The notes under the pieces were generated by a model. It did no database searches. It had not been told where the DNA came from and saw only the letters and a list, made by a program, of their open reading frames with translations. A stretch of 64,000 nucleotides of DNA from Geodermatophilus pulveris (lineage in GTDB: Bacteria > Actinomycetota > Actinomycetes > Mycobacteriales > Geodermatophilaceae), in the NCBI RefSeq assembly GCF_900188375.1, contig NZ_FZOO01000002.1, positions 600,083 through 664,082 of the forward strand, read 5' to 3'. The stretch's first letter is position 1; the number at the start of each line of letters is the position of its first letter. Shown here one piece after another: positions 32,430 to 39,875 of the stretch. The translations under genes and the position numbers were made by a program.

Positions 32430-33443
32430 TCAGCGGAGGGTGGCCGCGCGGCGGCGGAGGTCGTCGTGCAGGCCGCCGTACGCCGACGCCCGCGGCAGCA
32501 GCGCCTTGGGCGCCTTGACCACGGAGCTGTAATTGGCGTCGACGACGTTGGCGATCGGCGCCCGGACGGTCTGGGACAGCAGCTGGTAGGCGTCCATCGG
32601 GTGCAGCCCGTACAGGTCGCGGAACCAGCGGACCAGCTCCGTGGAGGCGATCCGCCAGGCGTCCTCCAGCGGGCGGCTGGAGCCGACGGTCATCCAGTGC
32701 GCGTCGTCCTCCAGCCGCGGCCAGGCCGGTGCAGCTCCGAGGGCACCGCCCTTGATCAGCTCGACGATGAGCGTGGTGGTCATCGCGCCCTCGACGGCGG
32801 TGCCGCAGGCCTCCCCCTCGCCCTGCCGGTAGTGGCCGTCGCCGACGGAGAACAGCGCGCCCTCGACGTTCACGCCGAGGTAGCAGGTGGTGCCCGGGCG
32901 CATCTGCGGGGTGTCCATGTTGCCGCCGAACCGCTCGGGCACCAGCGAGCTGCGCACCTCCCCGCCCATGGGGGCGACGCCGACCGTGCCGAGCATCGGT
33001 TCCACCGGCAGGGCGATCTCCAGGTCGGTGTGCCGGGCGGCGAAGGTGACCGTGTTGGCCGCGCGGTCGAGCTCGTAGATCCAGGTGGTGTCCGGCAGCG
33101 CCTCCTGCAGGGTCGCCGTCACCGCGGTGCTGGTGAGCCCGCCGAAGAACGGGATGGCGGCCGAGGCGCCCCAGTCCCGGGCCGGCTCCATCGCGACGAA
33201 GTGCAGCGCCAGGGTGTCCCCGGGCTCCGCGCCCTCCACGTGGAACGGCCCGGTCTGCGGGTTCACGAAGCGCAGGTCGACCTTCTCGCTGGACAGGTCG
33301 GAGGTCGTGCGCAGCACGCCGCCGAACGCGTCGTCGGACCACACGCGCAGCGCCGTCCCCGGGGTGACCCGCCGGAGGGGCGCGACGCCGCCGAAGGTGT
33401 AGGCGTACTGCTCCGCCGTGGGCGTGACCTCGACGACGTCCAT
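32430..33443 (-). CDS. Acetamidase/formamidase family hydrolase
   Basis: 337 residues of the FmdA/AmdA family, zinc-dependent enzymes that hydrolyse short amides to ammonia and the acid. Hallmarks: HVEGAEPGDTLALHF near residue 68, PERFGGNMDTPQMRPGTTCYLGV near 167, and GDGHYRQGEGEACGTAVEG near 200. The family commonly acts on formamide or acetamide; the surrounding genes suggest a different organic acid or amide route. It starts nine bases after the oxidase gene stop, so the pair is cotranscribed. Confidence 0.9.
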   Translation of the reverse strand: MDVVEVTPTAEQYAYTFGGVAPLRRVTPGTALRVWSDDAFGGVLRTTSDLSSEKVDLRFVNPQTGPFHVEGAEPGDTLALHFVAMEPARDWGASAAIPFFGGLTSTAVTATLQEALPDTTWIYELDRAANTVTFAARHTDLEIALPVEPMLGTVGVAPMGGEVRSSLVPERFGGNMDTPQMRPGTTCYLGVNVEGALFSVGDGHYRQGEGEACGTAVEGAMTTTLIVELIKGGALGAAPAWPRLEDDAHWMTVGSSRPLEDAWRIASTELVRWFRDLYGLHPMDAYQLLSQTVRAPIANVVDANYSSVVKAPKALLPRASAYGGLHDDLRRRAATLR

Positions 33444-33452
33444 GGCCGCACC

Positions 33453-34703
33453 CTAGGGACGCGCCGCTCCGGTCGGCAACGCCACGTCAGCGCCCCGCAG
33501 CCGGACCCGGTCGGGCGTCAGCTCCGCGACCGACGGGACGCCGAGCAGCGCCAGCGTGCGGGTGACCTCCGTGGCGAGGATGTCGGCGGCCCGCTGCACC
33601 CCGCGCTCCCCCCCGGCCATCAGCCCGTAGAGGTAGGCGCGCCCGACCAGGCAGGCGCGGGCGCCGAGGGCGACGGCGGCGACGACGTCGGCGCCGTCGA
33701 GGATGCCGCCGTCGAGGTACACCTCGGCGCGGTCGCCGACGGCGGCGACCACCGCGGGCAGCTCCTCCAGCGGCGTGGGCGCGCGGTCCAGCTGGCGGCC
33801 GCCGTGGTTGGACACGACGACGGCGTCGGCACCGGCGTCCACGACCGCGCGGGCGTCCTCCGCCGTCTGCACGCCCTTGACGACCAGCGCCCCGCGCCAG
33901 TTCTCCCGCAGCTCGGCCAGGTCGGCGAGGGTGGCGGCCGGCTCGAAGACCCGGTCGGCCAGCTCACCGACCGTGCCGCCCCAGGAGCGCAGCGAGGCGA
34001 ACTCCAGCGGCTCGGTGGTGAGCAGGTCGACCCACCAGCGCGGGTGGACGGCGGCGTTGGCCACCGTGCGCAGGGTCAGCGCCGGCGGGATGGTGAACCC
34101 GTTGCGGACGTCGCGCAGCCGCGGTCCGGCGACCGGGGTGTCCACGGTGAGCACCAGCGCCTCGTAGCCGGCGCGGGCGGCCCGCTCGACCAGCGCGGCG
34201 CTGGCCTCGCGGTCGCGCCACAGGTAGAGCTGGAACCAGCGGCGGGCGCCGGGGGCCGCCGCGGCCAGCGCCTCGATGGTCGTCGTCCCCATGGTGGACA
34301 GCGCGTACGGGATCCCCACCCGCTCGGCCACCCGGCCCACCGCGGACTCGCCCTCGGTGTGCATGAGCCGGGTGAAGCCGGTCGGTGCGAAGACCAGCGG
34401 CAGGGACGACGGCCGGCCGAGGACCGTGGTGGAGGTATCCACCTTCGACACGTCGCGCAGCACGCTCGGCCGGAACTCCACCCGGGCGAAGGCCTCCCGG
34501 GCGCGGCGCAGGCTGAGCTCGCTGCCGGCGGCGCCGTCGGTGTAGTCGAAGACCGCGCGCGGTGCCCTCCGACGGGCGATCTCGCGCAGGTCGGCGACGG
34601 AGGGGGCGGCGGCCAGGCGGCGGTCGGTCGCGTCCCAGGTGGGGCGGCGGGTGTGCACCAGCTCGCGCAGCTCGGACCAGCGGGGCAGGCGGCGCTCGAC
34701 CAC
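33453..34703 (-). CDS. FMN-dependent alpha-hydroxy-acid oxidase/dehydrogenase
   Basis: 416 residues, TIM-barrel flavoprotein of the lactate/glycolate/mandelate oxidising family. Conserved blocks: RAVFDYTDGAAGSE near 53, LVFAPTGF, WFQLYLWRDRE, LVLTVDTPVAGPRLRDVRNG near 190, VVKGVQTAEDA near 285 and the catalytic His in VVSNHGGRQLD near 310, followed by EVYLDGGILDG. GTG 34703 is preceded by GAGGAGGT at five-base spacing, which decides the start; an ATG 30 bases upstream is less likely. First gene of a four-gene operon. Substrate could be lactate, mandelate or another 2-hydroxy acid. Confidence 0.9.
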   Translation of the reverse strand: MVERRLPRWSELRELVHTRRPTWDATDRRLAAAPSVADLREIARRRAPRAVFDYTDGAAGSELSLRRAREAFARVEFRPSVLRDVSKVDTSTTVLGRPSSLPLVFAPTGFTRLMHTEGESAVGRVAERVGIPYALSTMGTTTIEALAAAAPGARRWFQLYLWRDREASAALVERAARAGYEALVLTVDTPVAGPRLRDVRNGFTIPPALTLRTVANAAVHPRWWVDLLTTEPLEFASLRSWGGTVGELADRVFEPAATLADLAELRENWRGALVVKGVQTAEDARAVVDAGADAVVVSNHGGRQLDRAPTPLEELPAVVAAVGDRAEVYLDGGILDGADVVAAVALGARACLVGRAYLYGLMAGGERGVQRAADILATEVTRTLALLGVPSVAELTPDRVRLRGADVALPTGAARP

Positions 34704-34845
34704 GGCGGACCTCCTCGGACTCGGGTCCACCACCCTCCCAGTCCCGCGGTCAGGGCGCAGCGGGCAGCCGGTCGGGCAGCCGGCGGATCCGCGCGGCCTG
34801 CCGGCGCCCGGGCCCGCACAGCCAGGCGGCGGACGAGGCGATCGC

Positions 34846-34877
34846 CCCGGGAGCCGCGCTGCACGGCGGCTCCCGGG
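34846..34877 (-). terminator. Terminator hairpin after the S9-like gene
   Basis: CCCGGGAGCCGC (34846-34857) and GCGGCTCCCGGG (34866-34877) form a perfect 12-bp stem with an eight-base loop. It begins 35 bases beyond the stop of the S9-family gene on the minus strand and ends before the oxidase operon. Confidence 0.75.
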
Positions 34878-34911
34878 CCCACACCGCGGGTCCGGTCCGG
34901 AGCCGACCGGC

Positions 34912-36855
34912 TCAGTCCGACCGGGTGGCCCGCACGGTCAGCGGCTCCCGGCCGCGGCCGGCGTGCCCACCCGCCGGGTCGCCGACCGGCAGCCAGCGCG
35001 CCCACCAGCGCAGCAGGTGCCCCAGCCGCGCCTGCCGGTGCCGGGGCCGGCCGGTGCCGCCGATGTCGGCGCCCTCACCGGGGAACAGCAGCAGCTCCGC
35101 GGGCACGCCGCGGCGACGGAGGTCGGTGTAGCGCCGCGCCGCCTGCTCGGCCGGGTACCGGCGGTCCTCGTCGCCGTGCACCACCAGCGTCGGCGTGCGG
35201 ACGTCGCCGAGGCGGGCGGGCGGGTCCTCGCCGAGGACCTGCTCGGGGCCCCACGCGTCGGTGAACGCGCTCTCCACGACGGCGGCGGCGAAGCGCGTCG
35301 TGCGGCCGGTGAGCACGCCGGCCAGCCAGCCGCCGTAGCCGGTGCCGGCCACCCCGACGCGGTCGGCGTCGAGGGCCGGGTCGGCCAGGACGGCGTCGAG
35401 GAAGGCGACCGCGTCGTCGGCGTCCACCGCACCGCCGGCGCCGAGCACGGCGCGGGCGTGTGCCTCCCCGTGGCCGGCCGAGCCGCGCGGGTCGCACCGG
35501 ACGACGGCGTAGCCGGCCGACACCAGCGCCTGGGTGTCCACCGACAGCGCCCAGCCGTCCTGCCGGTGCGGACCGTCGTGCAGGACGAGCAGCACCGGGT
35601 GCGGCCCCGGCCCGTCCGGTGCGGTCACCCGGCCGCGCAGCTCGCCGCCGCCCGGCCCGCGGACGGCCCGGCCGGCACCGCGGTGCAGGCGCCCGGTGGC
35701 ACCGAGCGCGCGGCCGAAGCCGGTGAGCAGCCGCCGCCGGCCCGGCGTGACCGCGACGAGTTCGCCGGCCGACCGGTCGTGCCCCACGGTGGCGACGACG
35801 ACGCCGCCGGCCGCGGCCACCCCGTGCACGGTGAACGGCCCGTCGACGAGGGTCGCCGTCGGCCCGCCGTCCAGCGGCACGCGCAGCAGCTCGACGGCAC
35901 CGGCCCGCCGCACGCCGAGGAGGGCGGCTCCCCCGGCCAGCACGGTGCCCGGTGTCGGGTCGCCGCGGTCGGTGCCGGCGGGGTCCAGCACCGGCTCGGG
36001 CGCACCGCCGGTCGCCCGCACCCGGCACAGCGTCGCCCCGCGCCCGGCGGCGTCCAGCCCGTCGGGGCCCAGGTCCGGTCGGGCGGTCAGCCAGATCCAG
36101 CGGCCGGCCGGGTCGTAGGCCGGCCGCGAGCACTCCGCCCGGCCGTCGGTGACCCGGCGCAGCGTGCCCCCGGCCGCCGGGACGGCGTAGACGTCGCGCA
36201 CCCGGTCGCGGTCGGCACGGGCGTGCCGGGCGGAGACGAAGGCCAGCTCGGCGCCGTCCGGGCTCCAGGTGACGTCGGCGTCGTCGGCGGCGCCGTCGGT
36301 GACCTGGCGGGGGCGCGGCAGCGGGGCCGCGTCGTCCTCCCCGTCGGGCGGGAGGTCGAGGACGAAGACGTGCCGGCGCCGGTCGGTGACCACCCCGACG
36401 CCGTCGGCCTGCCAGCGCAGCGTGGTCACCAGCCACGGCGGCTGGGCGGCGCGGTCGGCGCCGGAGCGGTCCACCTGGGGCACGCGGGCGGTGTAGGCCA
36501 GCCGGCGGGAGTCCGGGGACCACACCGGGCGGCCGGCACCCAGCGGGTGCGCGGTCAGCTGCCGGGGCGCGCCCCCGGCGGTCGGCAGCAGGTGCAGCTG
36601 CGGCCGGCCGTCCGGGTCGGCGGCCCGGTAGGCCACCCAGCGGCCGTCCGGGGAGAACACTGGGTCGGTGTCCCGGGCCCCGGTGGTCAGCGGGCGGGCC
36701 GGCGCCGAGCCGTCGGTGGGCACCGCCCACAGCCGGCTGCGGTCGGCGTCGCCCCCGAGGTCGGCGCGGGTGACCGCCACGACGGCCATGCGCCCGTCCG
36801 GGGAGACGGTGGGGACGCCGGGGGAGCGCAGCAGCGCGACGTCGTCAGAGTGCAC
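34912..36855 (-). CDS. Prolyl-oligopeptidase (S9) family protein, probable pseudo-enzyme
   Basis: 647 residues: a seven-bladed-propeller-like N-terminal half with repeated SPDGRWVAY-type blades (about 15-400) and a C-terminal alpha/beta-hydrolase domain (about 415-630). The nucleophile elbow that reads GGSYGG in active S9C peptidases is GTGYGG here, so the serine is replaced by glycine. The Asp site GDEDRRYP is kept. The usual catalytic-His region is PGEGADIGG, without His. Two of three triad residues are therefore missing while fold and surrounding motifs remain. GTG 36855 lies inside a 16-bp tandem repeat. Function may be binding rather than hydrolysis. Confidence 0.85.
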   Translation of the reverse strand: MHSDDVALLRSPGVPTVSPDGRMAVVAVTRADLGGDADRSRLWAVPTDGSAPARPLTTGARDTDPVFSPDGRWVAYRAADPDGRPQLHLLPTAGGAPRQLTAHPLGAGRPVWSPDSRRLAYTARVPQVDRSGADRAAQPPWLVTTLRWQADGVGVVTDRRRHVFVLDLPPDGEDDAAPLPRPRQVTDGAADDADVTWSPDGAELAFVSARHARADRDRVRDVYAVPAAGGTLRRVTDGRAECSRPAYDPAGRWIWLTARPDLGPDGLDAAGRGATLCRVRATGGAPEPVLDPAGTDRGDPTPGTVLAGGAALLGVRRAGAVELLRVPLDGGPTATLVDGPFTVHGVAAAGGVVVATVGHDRSAGELVAVTPGRRRLLTGFGRALGATGRLHRGAGRAVRGPGGGELRGRVTAPDGPGPHPVLLVLHDGPHRQDGWALSVDTQALVSAGYAVVRCDPRGSAGHGEAHARAVLGAGGAVDADDAVAFLDAVLADPALDADRVGVAGTGYGGWLAGVLTGRTTRFAAAVVESAFTDAWGPEQVLGEDPPARLGDVRTPTLVVHGDEDRRYPAEQAARRYTDLRRRGVPAELLLFPGEGADIGGTGRPRHRQARLGHLLRWWARWLPVGDPAGGHAGRGREPLTVRATRSD

Positions 36856-36917
36856 GGTCGTCAGGGCGCACGGTCGTCAGGGCGCACGGTCGTCAGGGCA
36901 CACGGTCGGGCGCACGG
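36841..36917. repeat. 16-bp tandem repeat overlapping the S9-like gene start
   Basis: Three exact units of GCACGGTCGTCAGGGC at 36852-36867, 36868-36883 and 36884-36899, with degenerate partial units on both sides. On the minus strand every unit offers a GTG and a TGA. The proximal unit contains the GTG start of the S9-like gene and neighbouring units shift frame by one base each. It occupies most of the spacer between terC copy 1 and the S9-like gene. Confidence 0.9.
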
Positions 36918-36935
36918 TCCCCCCGCGCGACGCGC

Positions 36936-38045
36936 TCAGCGGCGGCGGGTGTCCTCCCCGGCCGTGCGCTCCTCCGCCTGCTCGGCGAGCCGCGGCTCGG
37001 CCTCGGCCAGCGCCTCCGGGCCGCGGGAGGGGATCCGCTCGGCCTGCTCGGGCTCCACCACGGGCTCGTCCCGCTCGGCGACCATGCCGCGGGTCTTGAG
37101 CAGGCTGGCGACCGTGGCGATGACCAGCACGCCGAGGATGACGGTGAGCGACAACCAGATCGGGATGGTCGGGACCGCGTCGATGTGCTCGCCGCCGTTG
37201 ATGAACGGCAGCGTGTTCTCGTGCAGGGCCTCGAGGATGAGCTTCACGCCGATGAAGGCGAGGACGACGGCCAGGCCGATCGACAGGTAGACCAGCCGCT
37301 TGAGCAGCCCGCCGAGCAGGAAGTACAGCTGCCGCAGGCCCATGAGCGCGAAGACGTTCGCGGTGAACACGATGAACGGCTCGCGGGTGAGCCCGAAGAT
37401 CGCCGGGATGCTGTCGAGGGCGAACACCAGGTCGGTCGTCGCGAGGGCCAGGAACACCACGATCATCGGGGTGAAGAACTTCTTGCCGTTCTCCGTGACC
37501 CGGATCTTGCTGCCCTGGAAGTCCGAGGTGATGGGCAGCACCCGGCGCATCTGGCGGATGAGGGCGTTCTCCTCGAACTCCTCGTCGTCCCCGCGGTGCC
37601 GGACCAGGTTGATGGCCGTGTACACCAGGAACGCGCCGAAGATGTAGAAGACCCAGGTGAAACGCTCGATGAGCGCCGCGCCGGCCAGGATGAAGAGGCC
37701 GCGCAGCAGCAGCGCGATGATGATGCCGACCATCAGGACCTCCTGCTGCAGGTGCCGCGGCACCCGGAAGCGGGCCATGATGATCACGAAGACGAAGAGG
37801 TTGTCCACCGACAGCGAGTACTCGGTGAGCCAGCCGGCGTAGAACTCCGTCGCGTACTGCCCGTTGGTCAGGCCGAGGATCACCAGGCCGAACAGCAGGG
37901 CGAGGCCGACGTAGAAGGTGACCCACAGGGTCGCTTCCTTCATCGAGGGCTCGTGCGGGCGGCGCACGACGATGGCGAGGTCGGCGAGCAGCAGGAGTGT
38001 CAGTCCCACGAACGTCGCAACCTCGAACCAGGCGGGGAGTTCCAT
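36936..38045 (-). CDS. TerC family membrane protein (manganese exporter type), copy 1
   Basis: 369 residues with seven to nine hydrophobic helices. Family hallmarks: SLSVDNLFVFVIIMA near residue 77 and ALDSIPAIFGLT near 208, each with the conserved acidic residue, plus FIGVKLILEALHEN near 275. The C-terminal 55 residues are acidic/basic and cytosolic-looking. TerC/Alx/MeeF proteins export Mn(II) or metallate exported proteins. A yybP-ykoY riboswitch lies 33 bases upstream of ATG 38045, and the ribosome site GGAGGA can pair with its 3' strand. Copy 2 is encoded immediately upstream with its own riboswitch. Confidence 0.93.
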   Translation of the reverse strand: MELPAWFEVATFVGLTLLLLADLAIVVRRPHEPSMKEATLWVTFYVGLALLFGLVILGLTNGQYATEFYAGWLTEYSLSVDNLFVFVIIMARFRVPRHLQQEVLMVGIIIALLLRGLFILAGAALIERFTWVFYIFGAFLVYTAINLVRHRGDDEEFEENALIRQMRRVLPITSDFQGSKIRVTENGKKFFTPMIVVFLALATTDLVFALDSIPAIFGLTREPFIVFTANVFALMGLRQLYFLLGGLLKRLVYLSIGLAVVLAFIGVKLILEALHENTLPFINGGEHIDAVPTIPIWLSLTVILGVLVIATVASLLKTRGMVAERDEPVVEPEQAERIPSRGPEALAEAEPRLAEQAEERTAGEDTRRR

Positions 38046-38077
38046 GCGGTCGTGTCCTCCGGGGACTGGCAGCGTCA

Positions 38078-38184
38078 GTACCGGAGGTCTCTCCCACCGC
38101 CGGCCCAGGGCCGGCGACCGGCAGCACCGGAGGTCATGGGACCTCGTGATGACGACGCTGCCGCGCGGGGATACTCCCCTCCAC
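38078..38184 (-). ncRNA. yybP-ykoY manganese riboswitch, TerC copy 1 leader
   Basis: On the minus strand the 5' block GGAGGGGAGTATCCCCGCGC (38182-38163) and the 3' block GGGAGAGACCTCC (38095-38083) match the two conserved ends of this Mn(II)-sensing class, with GTCGTCA between them. P1 forms from GGAGG and CCTCC. The 3' strand CCTCCGG (38087-38081) is also exactly complementary to CCGGAGG (38062-38056) over the terC ribosome site, giving a visible translational on/off option. Confidence 0.9.
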
Positions 38185-38326
38185 CGTGCACCCCCGGCGC
38201 GGAGCAGCCGTCGCCGGCGCCCGTCCGGGTCGTGGCGCTCACCGTACCGGCTGCGCGGGGCGTCCTCGATTCGAGGTGCCGGGTGACCCGACCGCTGGCA
38301 CCGGGCGCGGTCGTCCGCCTGCACGG

Positions 38327-38362
38327 CACCGGGCCGCCCCGCTGCTGCGGGACGGCCCGGTG
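38327..38362 (-). terminator. Terminator hairpin after TerC copy 2
   Basis: A 16-bp stem with one C/A mismatch, arms 38327-38342 and 38347-38362, four-base loop. It begins 17 bases after the copy 2 stop. It separates that gene from the leader of copy 1, so the two terC genes have independent transcripts. The rest of the 333-bp spacer 38046-38378 is riboswitch and a likely promoter (TACGGT at 38246-38241 is a possible -10). Confidence 0.78.
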
Positions 38363-38378
38363 GCGGACGGTGCCGGTG

Positions 38379-39557
38379 TCAGCGGCGGCCGCGCGGGGAG
38401 CCGCTGGGCAGCTGCCCGCCGGCGTCGGGAACGGCGGCGTCGGTGACGGCGGCGTCGTGCGGCGAGGGCGGCGCCTCGCCCGGCGCGGTGGCGTGCGGGT
38501 CGTGGTCGCCAGGGCCCATCGCCACCAGCCCCTCACGGCCGGCGGCCTGGTCCCCCGCGCCGGTCGGCGACCCGAGGCCGCGGGCCCGGTCGCGGCGGTT
38601 CTTGACCAGGCTCGCCACCGTCGTCACGACCAGGGTGGCCAGGATGACCGTCAGGGACAGCCAGGTCGGCACCTCGGGGATCACGGTCACGTGCTCGCCA
38701 CCGTTGATGAACGACAGCTCGTTCTCGTGCAGGGCGTGGATGAGCAGCTTGACGCCGATGAAGCCGAGGATCACGGCCAGGCCGTAGGAGAGGTACACCA
38801 GCCGGTCGAGCAGCCCGTCGATGAGGAAGAACAGCTGCCGCAGGCCGAGCAGCGCGAAGGCGTTGGCGGTGAAGACCAGGTAGGTCTCCTCGGTCAGCCC
38901 GAAGATCGCCGGGATGGAGTCGACGGCGAACAGGATGTCGGCGCTGGCGATGGCCAGCAGCGCGATGGCCAGCGGGGTGATGTACCGCTTGCCGTCGATC
39001 GTGGTGACCATCCGGTCGGAGTGGTAGTCCTGCGTGGTGGGCAGGACCCGGCGGGCCAGCCGCAGGACGCTGTTCTCCTTGAACTCCTCGTCGTGCGAGT
39101 GCCCGCCGCTGCGCGCCTGGGCCACGGCGGTCCAGATCAGGAAGCCGCCGAAGACGTAGAAGATCCAGCTGAACTGCTCGATCGCGGCGGCGCCGATGAA
39201 GATGAACACGGTCCGCAGCGCCAGCGCGAAGGCGATCCCGAACAGCAGCACCTTCTGCTGCAGCTCCCGGGGGACGGCGAAGCTGGCCATGATCAGCACG
39301 AAGACGAACAGGTTGTCCACCGAGAGGCTCTTCTCGGTGATGTAGCCGGCGAAGTACTCCCCGGCGTACTGGCCGCCGGAGAACCACAGCACCAGCAGGC
39401 CGAACACGATGGCGATGGCGATGTAGACCGCCGACCAGGTCGCTGACTCGCGCAGCGAGGGGGCGTGCGGGGTGCGCACGTGGCCGACGAAGTCGAACAC
39501 GAGCATCCCGACGACGGCGGCGATCGTCAGGGCCCACACCCAGAAGGGCACGTCCAC
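38379..39557 (-). CDS. TerC family membrane protein (manganese exporter type), copy 2
   Basis: 392 residues from GTG 39557 (GGAGG nine bases upstream). Same architecture as copy 1: SLSVDNLFVFVLIMA near residue 75, AVDSIPAIFGLT near 207, FIGVKLLIHALHENE near 272, and a cytosolic tail longer than in copy 1, rich in Gly, Pro and Asp. The cytosolic loop carries a His-rich spot (GGHSHDEE) that could touch metal. Clearly paralogous to copy 1 but diverged, so duplication is not recent. Controlled by its own yybP-ykoY element. Confidence 0.93.
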   Translation of the reverse strand: MDVPFWVWALTIAAVVGMLVFDFVGHVRTPHAPSLRESATWSAVYIAIAIVFGLLVLWFSGGQYAGEYFAGYITEKSLSVDNLFVFVLIMASFAVPRELQQKVLLFGIAFALALRTVFIFIGAAAIEQFSWIFYVFGGFLIWTAVAQARSGGHSHDEEFKENSVLRLARRVLPTTQDYHSDRMVTTIDGKRYITPLAIALLAIASADILFAVDSIPAIFGLTEETYLVFTANAFALLGLRQLFFLIDGLLDRLVYLSYGLAVILGFIGVKLLIHALHENELSFINGGEHVTVIPEVPTWLSLTVILATLVVTTVASLVKNRRDRARGLGSPTGAGDQAAGREGLVAMGPGDHDPHATAPGEAPPSPHDAAVTDAAVPDAGGQLPSGSPRGRR

Positions 39558-39603
39558 GGCAGGAACCTCCGGTGACTCGGCGGCGCACGGCGCCGCGATG
39601 TCG

Positions 39604-39710
39604 GACCTGAGGTCTCTCCCGCTCCCCCGGCGACGGGGGAACCGGCTGTGCCGGGGGTCCACGGGGACCCCGTACTGACGACACCGCCGCGCGGGGATAC
39701 TCCCCTCCAC
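39604..39710 (-). ncRNA. yybP-ykoY manganese riboswitch, TerC copy 2 leader
   Basis: On the minus strand GGAGGGGAGTATCCCCGCGC (39708-39689), GTCGTCA in the middle and GGGAGAGACCTC (39620-39609) repeat the conserved pattern of the copy 1 leader, whereas the variable helix between them differs. ACCTC in the 3' strand can pair with GAGGT of the ribosome site, so a translational switch is again possible. Confidence 0.9.
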
Positions 39711-39875
39711 GAGCACGACCGCGGACGCCGGCCCACCCAGGTGGGCCGCCGTCGAGCGGTCACGTCACCATCAGACGCTACCGGACGGCGCGGTGTTCCC
39801 CGGACACGCGCGAGTTCACCCAGACGTCACCCCCGCCCACCCCGTGCGAGCGAGCGGTGGGGAGACGCGGCCGCT
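39711..39875. other. uvrB-terC spacer with hairpins
   Basis: Non-coding part of the 318-bp spacer 39558-39875; the remainder is the riboswitch and terC leader. GGCCCACC (39730-39737) and GGTGGGCC (39740-39747) form a tight hairpin. A weaker CCCACC...GGTGGG pair nearer the uvrB stop (about 39836-39861) may terminate uvrB. TAGCGT (39780-39775, minus) is a possible -10 for terC. Confidence 0.4.

Noticed and set aside
34750..34884. Possible 44-codon minus-strand gene starting GTG 34884
   Set aside because: No ribosome site or homology known to me, and it overlaps the perfect terminator stem at 34846-34877.
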